Origin: Actinomortierella ambigua
Lineage: Eukaryota > Mortierellomycota > Mortierellomycetes > Mortierellales > Mortierellaceae
Direction of reading: 5' to 3'
NCBI GenBank assembly: GCA_016098155.1
Contig: JAAAJB010000856.1
Location: forward strand, 1 to 10,556
Length of the DNA: 10,556 nt
The notes beneath the pieces were generated by a model, which worked only from the letters and a program-made list of their open reading frames with translations, was not told where the DNA came from and did not search any database. This document shows positions 1 to 8,552 of this stretch, piece after piece. The first letter of the stretch is position 1, and every line of letters begins with the position of its first letter. The translations under genes were made by a program, and so were the position numbers.

Positions 1-24
1 AAAAAAAAAAAAAGGGAAACATAC

Positions 25-292
25 TTGGTCATTGACAACCCGACAAGCTGATCATATTCATCGTCAATCACCGCCTGGATCTGGCCCACACCGTCCAAGT
101 CGCGCAACTTTAACAAGCAGGCCACCTCACGGACGCGCTGCTCAAACGACTCCGAGTCCATCTCCTTAAAGTTCTGCACCACCAGTCCTTCCTGGCCTCG
201 AACGTGATATATCCGCTTGAACAGTCCATGCGCAGAGTCGATCGTCAACGTTGGTTCGATAGAGCTCCAGTTCATATATGGAACTCCTTTCA
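25..292 (-). CDS. Exon: N-lobe of a protein kinase-like domain (continues off the window)
   Basis: The exon begins after acceptor TGCACAAG and ends at ACCAA|GTATGT, so the gene goes on beyond position 1. It encodes residues 1072-1160. From about residue 1085 the pattern fits a kinase N-lobe. Two strands end in GLVVQNFK, where Lys1114 takes the place of the VAxK lysine. A helix contains VREVACLLKL, with Glu1127 suited to pair with that Lys. Two further strands follow (QIQAVIDDEY and QLVGLSMTK), reaching the hinge. The glycine-rich loop is degenerate (SAHGLFKR rather than GxGxxG). The catalytic HRD and DFG motifs would lie outside the window, so activity cannot be judged. A non-kinase fold is possible but less likely. 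Confidence 0.65.
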
Positions 293-3200
293 CTTGTGCA
301 GCTATTTTTGGAAATGAAGGAGAGATAGATAGAGAAAGAAAGAAGAAAAGAACAACATTAGACCCAAAAGTGGAGAACGAAAGATAGTTCATGAATCGTT
401 TACACCACTCTATCGGAAAAGAGAGAGAGAGAGAGAGAGAAAGAGAGAAGGAGGACACACGTACCAGTCTTGAGGTCTCGGAGAAGTTGCTGCTCACGTG
501 CGGTCAGAGACTGTGACATGGGAGCTTTGTACTGGTGCGCCATGCGTTGTGCTGACGCGTCCATCTCATCCTGCGTCGTCGGAGGTGTCAAAATGGCTGG
601 CGACTGGTCAGAAACGGGGCTCTCCTGGTCCGATGTTGAGGGCGACGATGCCTTGGCCGAAGAATCTGTGACGACTGTTGCAGCCAGCTTGCTGGTAATA
701 GACATCGTCGTCGGTGTTGTTGCTGCTGTTGCTGCTGCTGTGGACGATGGAGTGCCCGAGGACGAAGAGGACGAAGGCATGCGCTCCTGCGACAGCGAGG
801 GCGACAATGGCGATCCAGCGCCGGTCTTCAGTGCCGGGAGTCGGAACCGTACCAACAACCGTCCACTCTCGGCCTGGTTGTCCACTTCCACCATCGACAC
901 GGACGCCTCTCGACTGTGACCACCACCACCGACTCCTCCTCCTGCACTTGCTCCACTCTGACCACCACTACCGCCACTGGCGACTCCTCCTGTACTTGCC
1001 CCTCCTCGTGTAGTGACACCGCGTCCTCCTTTCCTTCCTCGCGCGCTTGCAGCGGACGATCCAGCACGGTTCGCCATAGCCAAGTTGGACCGTGCCTCGC
1101 GCGTCATGGGTGGCGAGATCTCTGCCGCCGCCGCCGCTGCTGCTGCTGCTGCTGCCGCTACACTAGCGGATGTAGCACGAGACTTGGATGGATGAGGGAT
1201 GGTGACACCCAAGGCCTCGGCAAAGGCCTCCTGTTCTTCAAAGGAGAGTTTAGGGTGACCCGTGAACGGGATGACCTCATGACGCATCTTGCTCAACGTG
1301 CCCTTTTCAAACTTTGAGGGCACGACCACATCAATGTCCAGAGCCTTCACACAGGCCGCAGTCACCCATGCAGTCGGACAGTCGAGATCGATCACGGAGA
1401 CCATGTCATGACGACGGCCCAATGGTTTGGCAATCACAACGCGGGCGCGGATCCGGACCACGCTGTTGCCCGTCGTCTCGTCCGCGTAGGCTTTCCCGAC
1501 GTGCATGTCTGTAAAGATGGCAATCTTGGCTTGCGGCTCCGAGACACACTGGCTCAGGAGACTGCGGTTCTTGTTGATAAACATTCGCAAGAACCGAGGG
1601 TTCGCCGGTGACAGTTCTTGCTTCTCCGTCGACGCCTCAAACAGCGGTTGGTGGAACGTTGCAAAGAACTCGGCGGACGCCACCGTCATCTTGCGCTCCA
1701 TCTCGCGAAGATTATGGGCACGGAAGATATACAGTGATCTGAAGGGGAGGGGTGAAAAAAAATGAAACAGCTCGAGTCAGATTCATGGAAATGATTGAAG
1801 GGGGGGGGGGAAAGGCTGCGCTAATTCAACTTTTTATGATTTCGTGTCAACTTCAAGTGGTTGAGGCAGGCCTTACCCAGGTTCAGAGAGCGAGCACTGG
1901 TCAGCCCGGTAAAGCTCACGAGCATCTGGCGGCAGATCAGGCAATGGCCTAGTTTGAAGAGGAAGGAAAACAAAAAGTAGAAATAGAGATCAGCAACCAG
2001 TTCACCTTTTTTTTTCTTTTTAAAAAGAAAACCGAGATCATATACAAAAAAAAAATAAAGTGATCATCTTCAAACATACCCCTCTTGATAAGGTGCCATA
2101 GCCTTTGTGTAGCACGCCTGATATTGCTGGGCTTCCAGGTAAATGGGGTGCCCAACTGAATTGAAAAACGTGGCGTTTTGGAATATCCGACGAAGGTCGC
2201 GTTCAAACTCGCCAAGTGTGTTGTACGTTTCCTGTCCAGTAGCAGCAGCAGATGTAGCACCACCTGATCCAGAGCCAAGTCGTCGCCAAAGGCGATCCTC
2301 CACTGTTCTCAGGTCCATGGGCTTCTTGACCACGGCGTGGTAGTTGGTCTCGACCAGGGGCACCTTGTTGATAAAGCTCTTGCAGACCGGATCGCTCCAC
2401 AACAGGTTGAGGACATCCATTCCAATCCGGATGATCTTCAGCGGCTCCAGGGGTAGGTTGCTGTTGCTGCCGTTGTCGTCCATGCTTATATCATCCCCGT
2501 CGTTTGAGGCCTTTGGAAGAACGATCATGACACCACTAGGATCCGCCGACGATGATGATGATGGGCCGGGGGATGACGTGTGCAGTCGGGCGGGCGAAGA
2601 CGAGCGCTCCTTGGAGGACGGAGTCATGGCAGCAGAAGAGGAGGATGAGGCTGCGGCGGCGGGAGGTGTGGTCACACGAGCAGACGGCATTTCCCGACCG
2701 CTGTTGAGATGCTTGCTCTTCAGCTTGTTCTTGGCCCTTGGCGCCGGCACGCGAATTAAGATGGGCTCGTGTCGAGAACCAGCCTCGGCATGAGAACGTT
2801 CCTTGGAGCCTGAAGCGGGCGACGCCTGTCCTTGGGAGGAAGAGGCTTCGGCGCCCATTGCGGTCGTTGCTGTTGTGGTTGTGGTTGATTTTGTGGTGCC
2901 TAGCGATGTAACTCCTGAACGAATCGCCAACTTTGTCGAATGAAGCAAGTGTGGGGGAATCCGAAGGGTCGGTTTGATCCCATCTCCAATCTTGAGCTTC
3001 TTTTCAGCTGTGGGAGGGAAAATGTCGCGTCAGTTTAGCTGCACACTTGGACAATAGACGGCATGCTAAAAAAGAAGGAAAGATGACAGCCAGATGACAT
3101 TACCTGGGGTTGGAGACTCGTCAGCGATAGCACTATGCTTCCGTTTGGTATAATCCGCATCACTCTTGATAGATGCGCTAGGTGAGGATGTGTTGGAGGC

Positions 3201-4272
3201 AGGTGTGGCGGCGGCCGATGTTGGTGTTGAACGGATGGCGCCTCGCTTTCGAAACACATCTGGTAGGTTGGGGAGATCTCGAGGAATACGAATCTTGAAT
3301 CCCGATGTCGCTCCAGGCATGGAACCTGTCGATTGCGCTATTGAACCATAAACAGTTATATAGATACATATAACAACAACATTGGAGAAGAACGGTGAGG
3401 AGGGGGGTCAGGCTACTTTCCGTGTCAAACTCTTTCAGGAATACCACGCCGCAAGGTTGGAAAGAGGGGAGGGAGGGGCAACGAAGGGGCTGAGGTTGCC
3501 ACTCTTTCAAACACACATACACACATATACACACACAACAAAAAACAAAAAAAAATTCCCACATACCATTCTCCTTCTTCAACGAGGACTCGGGAAACAA
3601 TAACTGTGGATACTTTGGTGAATCGCCAGAAGACGAGCCCTTGGGGGATCCGCTCAGCTTGGCATAGTTGGGCACGCTCGACGGAAACTGAAGCTGGGGA
3701 TACCTTCCGGTGTGCTCAGAACGAGCACTCTTGGGTGATCCACCAGCCATGGGCGAAAAGGCTTGTGGGTTCGATGTGTAATACGGCGAGAAGGCGTACA
3801 AATGTTGCGGAGCAATGTTGGCCAAAGGAAAAAAGGGCCTGCCCTCGTTCATATCCTGGGCCTGGCGCTTCTGGCTTTGCGCAAGCTCCTGCTGCTGCAG
3901 TTGCTGTTGATGTTGTTGTTGTTGTTGTTGTTCTTTGAGGCGTCGCTTGAGGTTGAGGGCCTCTATGATGGCCTGTTGAGATCCAGGTGTGGGTCGTGGA
4001 GACGAAGCGTCACCGTCCAAGGAAGACGCGGGTTCTGTCAGGCCAGCCACGGTTGTATTCTGCACGTGTAGGATGTATGAACTGCTCTGTTCGGTAGAAG
4101 ACTGGTTCTTGTCCTCCAGGATGAGTTGTTCGGATCTCAGATGAGGCTGGTCAGGCAGAGAGCTTGACGGCGACGACGACGACGACTTTTCAAAGCGCTT
4201 TCTACGGTCGGACCGTAAGCCAACAGATTGCTTGGCAGGTGGGAGAGTAGAGCTCGGAATGTTGGACAGACG
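25..4272 (-). CDS. Large multi-exon gene: bromodomain plus kinase-like protein (both ends missing)
   Basis: Six exons are joined on the minus strand: 4272-3567, 3337-3104, 3007-2080, 1948-1877, 1738-465 and 292-25. All five introns (229, 96, 131, 138 and 172 bases) have GT-AG ends with donors GTATGT, GTAATG, GTATGT, GTAAGG and GTACGT, and the reading phases (1, 1, 2, 2, 1) agree at every junction. The product is about 1160 residues in this window and continues past the left edge through a GTATGT donor at 24. Order of parts: disordered Ser/Pro/Gln-rich N-terminus (1-490), bromodomain (about 500-620), unrecognised region (about 623-830), low-complexity linker (about 835-1060), kinase-like N-lobe (from about 1085). 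Basic clusters resembling nuclear localisation signals occur at residues 23-26, 300-302 and 394-413. By family knowledge bromodomains read acetyl-lysine on histones, so a nuclear chromatin role is inferred. No Met lies in the first 140 residues, so a further 5' coding exon must exist. Confidence 0.85.
418..447. repeat. GA microsatellite inside an intron
   Basis: About ten GA units (421-440) plus an imperfect extension lie within the 172-base intron 293-464. On the coding (minus) strand this is a CT tract starting about 15-20 bases after the donor. Confidence 0.9.
465..1738 (-). CDS. Exon: unrecognised globular region and long low-complexity linker
   Basis: The exon runs from acceptor CTTCAG to donor ACTG|GTACGT and covers residues 647-1072. 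The first ~185 residues have normal composition with predicted strand-rich blocks (for example KIAIFTDMHVGKAY, VVRIRARVVIAKP, MVSVIDLDCPTAWV) and look like a folded region that I cannot assign to a family. Then come a run of 13 Ala (about 841-853), an AT-hook/RGG-like basic segment RGRKGGRG (about 881-888), a Gly/Ser-rich stretch, the motif LLVRFRLPALK (about 942-952), Ser and Thr/Ala runs, and a Ser/Thr-Pro-rich tail. This half is probably disordered linker before the kinase-like part. An internal Met at 1701 is not the start, since the upstream codons are open back to the acceptor. Confidence 0.82.
1877..1948 (-). CDS. Exon: 72-base mini-exon after the bromodomain
   Basis: This small exon lies between acceptor CTAG (1949-1952) and donor GTAAGG (1876). 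It starts and ends in phase 2, so it keeps the frame and could be skipped without a frameshift. It encodes about 24 residues beginning PLPDLPPDARELYRADQ, a Pro/acidic stretch directly after the last bromodomain helix. Both flanking exons join it in frame, which supports the call. Confidence 0.75.
2080..3007 (-). CDS. Exon: bromodomain
   Basis: This 928-base exon encodes residues 314-623. After a Thr/Ser/Pro-rich part and an acidic patch (SMDDNGSN) comes a bromodomain at about residues 500-620. The first helix begins near LEPLKIIRIG. The ZA-loop signature reads YHAVVKKPMDLRTVEDRL, matching the family pattern of Tyr, then Pro-Met-Asp-Leu, then Thr-(Ile/Val). The second half, FERDLRRIFQNATFFN, matches the family's D..xIFxNxxxYN helix. 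Its final Asn (about residue 596) is in the position of the acetyl-lysine-binding Asn, with Phe replacing the usual Tyr before it. About 15 extra Gly/Ser/Ala residues sit in the loop between these halves. A functional acetyl-lysine pocket is therefore plausible. The exon ends at GAGGG|GTATGT in phase 2. Confidence 0.88.
3104..3337 (-). CDS. Exon: basic linker with FKIRIPR motif and NLS-like cluster
   Basis: The acceptor TTCAATAG and the donor CCAG|GTAATG bound an exon of 234 bases, residues 236-313. It contains the motif FKIRIPR (249-255), a Ser/Thr/Ala-rich segment, and TKRKHS (about 299-304). With AEKKLK at the start of the next exon, this could form a bipartite nuclear localisation signal. 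The basic-hydrophobic alternation of FKIRIPR recurs elsewhere in the protein (see findings). No globular domain is recognised. Confidence 0.8.
3567..4272 (-). CDS. Exon: disordered N-terminal region with polyQ coiled coil
   Basis: This is the first coding exon that can be assigned. It starts after an acceptor ending TATCCAG (phase 0) because an in-frame TGA lies just upstream, and it ends at a GTATGT donor in phase 1. It encodes residues 1-235. Visible parts are a basic RRKR cluster (23-26), a Ser run (from about 30), a Gln-rich stretch beginning QAIIEALNLKRRLKEQ (about 99-140) with heptad-like hydrophobic spacing that could form a coiled coil, and two copies of a YPQLxFP motif at residues 191-197 and 221-227, exactly 30 residues apart. 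The first Met lies near residue 141, inside the polyQ/coiled-coil end, and is unlikely to be the true start because the preceding 140 codons are open and compositionally coding. No enzymatic domain is recognised. Confidence 0.8.
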
Positions 4273-5334
4273 CTGGATATCAAAGAGTCAAAGACGATGG
4301 TCAACAAAAATACAACAGCAAAATATGGTCGCTGGATGGATGGTGTCGATCGGGTGGAGAGAAGCTAGCTTGCGAGATGGAATGACTCGTGTCGATGATG
4401 GCCTTGCAAGACAGCAGACGAGAAGGACTGAGCTGGCAAGCAAGCAAGTCGAGTGGGATCGATCCGATCTTGATCGACACGAGAGCACCTTTTCTTCTGG
4501 GTGGAGATGAAAGGCTGGCCTTGCCCAGAAGAACGAAAGAAATAGCAGACAGGCGTGGATGACAGCGGGTTCTGCAAGCTAGTGATCCTGAAGAAGCACA
4601 GAAGCAAAGGTGCAAAGAGAAGCAGAAGCTATGAAGACGTAGCAACAGGAGAGAAGGGAGAGTGTGGATTAGTTACAGGGTTCCTCTAGGGTGGGATGGG
4701 AGGCACAGCAGTAAGCGGCCAAGGATGTCTGTCAGTCAGTCTGTCTAAGCGGCAAGGATATGCTCTCAATACGCACACAAGCTAGTGGCGGGAGGTTGCA
4801 AGGCCGGGAGCCAGCAAGATGAGAGGGGGTAGGAAGAAGGGTGGAATCAAAGAGTGCGAGTGGGGGGGTGGATGCGTGAATGAAATCGAATGGGACAAGG
4901 TGTGGGAGGAGCAAAGCACCGACAGTGAGTGAGGTGGAAAAAAAAGAAAAAGAAGATTTGGATTCAGAATCTTGGTGTGGCCAAGCCGAGGGATTCGTTC
5001 GGCGACAGAAGGCATCACACAACTCGTAGACACACATATACATATAGGACACCTAAACACACCTCAATGCAATCTAGATGGCGGGATTCTGAATGCACAG
5101 GAGGAGAGAGGCCAGGTGCATGGAGTAGGGGAGAGGGAGGAGGAGGAGGGGGGGTGACCTTTGCGCGTGTGAGGACTCACTGGGTGAATAGGGTGTTTGT
5201 ATGTTGAAAAAAGAGTTGCGTGTAGGCAGGCTGTTGATGCTAGACCTCAGCGGGGGAGGAAGAAGGAGGACAGGAGGGGAGACACGTCTTGCACTCACTC
5301 ACTCGGATACTTGGTCAATCCCACACCCGCACAC

Positions 5335-5421
5335 TTTTTGTTTTCTTTTTTTTTTTTCTTTTTTGTTTGCAAGAAGGAAGGCCGGAGAGAGAGAGAGAGA
5401 GAGAGAGAAGGAGAGAGAGAG
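5335..5421. repeat. Poly-T and GA low-complexity tract
   Basis: A T-rich run (5335-5367) is followed by two GA runs (5385-5408 and 5411-5421). Simple-sequence repeat within the leader region, with no coding value. Confidence 0.9.
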
Positions 5422-5765
5422 CGCACATCCATTACACTCCTACTACCGAAAGTGAGCTCTTTGGGGACGAGCAAAGAAAGTACCAACTAGTAGCACCCAC
5501 CGACCAGCAAAGCAGAATGATGTGTGGCGCTGTTGTCGGCTGTAGGATGAAAGACATGTACAGTGCCGAAGAACCAAGACTCCATGGAGCGAGATCGTGG
5601 TGGAGAGCAGCAGCACGTAGTAGTAGACTTGACGCTCTCTGCACGCACTACATGACTCGTACATCTCGGGGGGTGCTCGTCGTCGCAAACCACAAAGACG
5701 AGCATGTTCAGTCCCACCACATCCACCAAGGAACCTCTTTTTTCAGAAGCCATGCTGTCAGCGGA

Positions 5766-5802
5766 TAAAAAGAAAGAAAGAAAGAAAGAAAAAAAAAGAA
5801 AC
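5766..5802. repeat. AAAG tetranucleotide repeat
   Basis: About seven AAAG units, partly degenerate. On the minus strand this is a CTTT tract directly before the candidate acceptor CTGACAG, where it would act as a strong polypyrimidine tract. Confidence 0.85.
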
Positions 5803-5916
5803 AGGCAAATGTCGTCTTGACCCCCAGGGACAGCAAGAACCCACGCAGTTGCCCAAATGACGGCTACAGGGTGGATGGAGGTGCAAAGTAGGGTATTTGT
5901 TCTCGTTCTAGCTCAC

Positions 5917-5951
5917 CAGGCAACAGAGTATAACGGATGGTTCTCCCACCA
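5917..5951 (-). other. Candidate 35-base leader mini-exon
   Basis: It is bounded by a strong acceptor (CTCTCCTGCAG) and a donor GTGAGC. The upstream candidate intron 5952-6050 is 99 bases, begins GTAAGT and carries a branch-like CTGAC. All three frames are open, and there is no ATG, so it is most likely untranslated. Splice-motif evidence only. Confidence 0.35.
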
Positions 5952-6452
5952 CTGCAGGAGAGGAAGGAATTTGTACGATGGAGGAGAGGAAATGCCAGTG
6001 CTACATGTGGCCCCTCCTTCTGGCAATCCTTGCCGAGTCAGTCAACTTACTCTGTGTATTTGGTTCGTTTCGCTGCTGGGGAAGCAGGCGTTGGGAGAGT
6101 TTGTTCTTGGTGGTGCAGTGTAGGTCGCTGAGCAGTAGCAGCGACGGTAGTGGGGGAGTATATGATGTGTGCGAGGATGATGGGTGGAGAGGTGGAAACG
6201 GGAAAGGGGATGGAAGGAAAGAAGAGGACGACGACGTAGCAAGACAAGGCAAGTTGCACACAAGCTGTGTGTGTGTTCAGTTCGACCTGGATGATGGCCC
6301 TTCCGCACAGCAATTTTTTGTTATGTGTGTGGGTTCGGTGGCTGCCTGAACAAAGAAACGCTGATTTATCAAACCGCTTCCCCCTGTCCCAACATGGCGG
6401 TTGGAGGGGAGATGGATGAATGCATCCACTGGGAGGTGCCTGTCACTCACCT

Positions 6453-6515
6453 TTAATTCTCTGCTGCTGCCCAAGCCTTGGAAAGTCCAATGTCGATGCT
6501 AGCCATCCTTTGCAT
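6453..6515 (-). other. Short upstream ORF ending at a splice junction
   Basis: An ATG at 6515 opens 20 codons, with a second in-frame ATG at 6506 (MASIDIGLSKAWAAAEN). The TAA (6455-6453) lies two bases before the candidate donor AG|GTGAGT at 6450. It sits in the presumed first leader exon, so it is most likely an upstream ORF that could affect translation of the main protein. It could also be chance. Confidence 0.3.
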
Positions 6516-6560
6516 GAGGTTCCTTCTCTCCTTCACTCACTCACTCTACCCGAAATGGGC

Positions 6561-6590
6561 CCCTTCCCTTCCCTTCCCTTCCCCTATTGG
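6561..6590 (-). promoter_or_regulatory. Possible promoter elements: AAGGG repeats and CCAAT box
   Basis: On the minus strand a CCAAT box (6590-6586) is followed by four tandem AAGGG pentamers (6580-6561). They lie 110-140 bases upstream of the candidate first leader donor at 6450. The position suits a promoter of the bromodomain gene, but no TATA box was found and the transcription start is unknown. Confidence 0.3.
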
Positions 6591-7709
6591 GGGGGTGAAC
6601 CAAAACAAACAAACTCCCCCAGTCATTTTTCTCAGCGTGCTTCGGGATTTGGCGACGGACGACTTTTGGTTCGAAGAAAGGTCGCGGCCGTGTCATATCA
6701 CTCACACCCTTCGTTTCCCTCGTTGAGGATTGAAAGCATGTGCATGTTTGTATGCACTATCGCGCATCATAGCCTGGCCGTGGAGAACATGACGACCCCT
6801 GTCCCAATGTGTGTTTTCATTTGTTTTCTTTTTTTAATTGTTTTAGTGCCTGTCGACCTCACCCATCCCCCCATCCATGCTGTACAAGAGCGCCGAGGGG
6901 ACAGAGCACAGTTGCGGCCTAGACCCCATCCTGGCTTCTGCATATTTAATCATGCCCGTGTGTGGGAGGCACCTCGATAATGTGAGAGCCTCAAGCCTCC
7001 AGCCAAGAGAAAGGGGAAAAAAAGAAAAGCAGTTGGTCGTGACTCGATCGTTTCAAAAGACGTGGAATGTTCTTCTTGAACGAATATGAAGCCATGGTGT
7101 GAACAAACTTGCCCGGAACCATCTCCAAGGTTTGGCGGTTGGTACAGACTGCTCCACCTCCACCGGTTGACTCGAGCATGGTTGACCTCTCCTAGCAATG
7201 ACTAGCTTGAGTCTACTCTACGACACCACGAAGAGGCCCCTATTTGAATCCACTCATAAAAAAAATTAAACATGGACAAAAGGGTGCACACTTGATGCAC
7301 AACAATGAGACACTTGATTGTCTCCTAGCTTGCAGATTTTGCGCCCATTGGATGCTCATTCGACCAAGGCATGTGCCAGTGCTTCATTCTGCAAATCACG
7401 CATAATGCCATCCCCATGCAATGAGCCTTGGTTGATGCCAGCATTTCAGCACCCACAGGGTTGGGCGAAACAATGAGGGAGGGAAGGGGGGTGGGGGCAG
7501 CACGCCAAATTGTGACTTGAATCTATTTGATTGCATCTCAGACCAACAAGAATTCTTGTTGCAACACTGGCCCAGGCCTTAAGCTACGCGGCACATCATC
7601 GATGTGACCCCCCAACCATGTTGCTGAGGGGAGGGTCTTGTCTGCTGAACCTCACCCGGCGCGGGATTACAAAAAGCCCAGAGCCCTCTGGGGCTCAATC
7701 ACCCCTTGA

Positions 7710-8406
7710 AGCTGGGCAAGGTATTGGAAACTCACCAGTCTGATCCTGAATAGTTCCTTTGCGGTCTATGGACGTTCTTTTAGACGCACACCCAAGAAAG
7801 CGTTGGACAATGCATCCACCATACAGAGACGCGAATGGCTTGTCGCAGAATACTACAGCTACTTGCTGGGCTAGGCGGAGCTTGGCTTCCTCAAGAAACG
7901 AGAACCTGGACCATCTAATCGCGTATCCTTGGGGGACAAGCGTGTCCTACTGTCTGTGTCGACTACACGCCAGAGTTTAAGAGGAGGGCCCCATTTGCTA
8001 CGCCAAGGGGTACGGAGAAGTAAAGAGTTTTTGGGGGCCATGGATGGATTGTTGCATGTACCGGCTGGATCCTATTTTGAGCTTGGCCTGGAAGTGATCA
8101 CAGTGATTGGAGTATATGCTAAGGAAGAATGGATCAACTCTTTTTTTTTTCTTTTTCTTTTTGGGAAGAAGGGCTTGACCGAGACTCTTACTCTATGCAA
8201 GCGCGTCCATTCTTATCCAGTTCGTGCTGCAACACACTTGCAACATCGACCACGGAATGAAGGTAGCCAAAGGCGTCAAAATGGCCAGAGAGGACATCAC
8301 GGTCAGTGGTGATACAATCAATTTCACCACCGACCTCCCCCCTTTGTTCGCGGGTGTGGCCAGTGTCCGATCATTTCATGCGAGATCACCCAAAATCAAT
8401 ATTTGA
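7710..8406 (+). pseudogene. Possible decayed gene, family unknown
   Basis: Three pieces read like protein but do not join. Frame A is open from 7710 to 7871 with a coding-like run (GRSFRRTPKKAL, QRREWLVAEYYSYLLG), then an in-frame TAG at 7872-7874. The same frame stays open afterwards (FLKKREPGPSNRVSLGDK). From about 7958 another frame looks better (VDYTPEFKRRAPFATPRGTEK is split by my reading at a TAA ending 8021). A third open frame, 8179-8406, contains NIDHGMKVAKGVKMARED. No start codon with good context opens the first piece and no splice sites join them convincingly. It may be a relic of a transposon or host gene, or chance. I do not recognise the family. Confidence 0.22.
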
Positions 8407-8535
8407 TGTTCAGGGCTTACAAGCAATGCTTCCTGGATATCGCCGCCTGCCGCCATCTCGGACCCTTTTTTTTTTTTGGCGTGGTCCACCGAATCTCTCA
8501 AGTACCCGCTCGCGTTACCTGCTTGGATAATTTGA

Positions 8536-8552
8536 TAATATCTCGGATATTA
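8536..8552. promoter_or_regulatory. Perfect inverted repeat upstream of the secreted-protein gene
   Basis: TAATATC and GATATTA form 7-base arms around TCG, centred about 128 bases upstream of the TATA box. Palindromes of this kind often bind dimeric transcription factors. No specific factor is assigned. Confidence 0.3.

Larger units (their letters stand above)
4273..6600 (-). other. Upstream leader/intron region of the bromodomain gene
   Basis: This stretch of about 2.3 kb has no long convincing ORF on either strand. On the minus strand it is pyrimidine-rich, typical of fungal 5' untranslated sequence and leader introns. Convincing minus-strand splice sites are the donor AAAG|GTGAGT (exon end 6451), acceptor TTTGTTCAG (exon start 6345), donor CAGA|GTAAGT (exon end 6051), acceptor CTCCTGCAG (exon start 5951), donor CCTG|GTGAGC (exon end 5917), and acceptor CTGACAG (exon start 5754) behind a CTTT-repeat tract. 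The last acceptor is followed directly by an ATG at 5753 whose reading frame starts MASEKRGSL. That could be the initiator exon, but I see no good phase-0 donor linking it to 4272. Leader exons are inferred from splice motifs only. Confidence 0.45.

Noticed and set aside
1800..1811. Poly-G run as a possible regulatory G-quadruplex
   Set aside because: It is a single homopolymer run inside an intron without further G-tracts nearby; a simple slippage tract is a sufficient explanation.
2070..2948. Non-ATG start at 2948 for the bromodomain protein
   Set aside because: The frame is open upstream to the acceptor at 3008 and joins the previous exon in phase; the TTG is an internal Leu codon.
3178..4065. 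GTG start at 4065 and reading through past 3567
   Set aside because: The frame is open upstream to 4272, and at 3567 a GTATGT donor precedes sequence without coding character.
4301..5060. Overlapping minus-strand ORFs of 66-114 codons
   Set aside because: They are rich in Ser, Leu, Phe and Pro from CT-rich DNA in all frames, as expected for leader introns and untranslated sequence.
5289..5768. Plus-strand ORFs through the poly-T and GA tracts
   Set aside because: They are driven by microsatellites, have no domain or coding-like composition, and lie in the pyrimidine-rich leader of the minus-strand gene.
6660..6690. GGTTCGAAG resembling a tRNA T-loop
   Set aside because: The flanking bases do not form a proper T-stem and no D-arm, anticodon arm or acceptor stem lies upstream.
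6991..7179. Minus-strand ORF of 62 codons beginning MLESTGGGG
   Set aside because: It has decent ATG context and mildly coding-like composition for 50 codons, but no recognised family, a low-complexity tail and no splice donor to extend it; not enough to call a gene.
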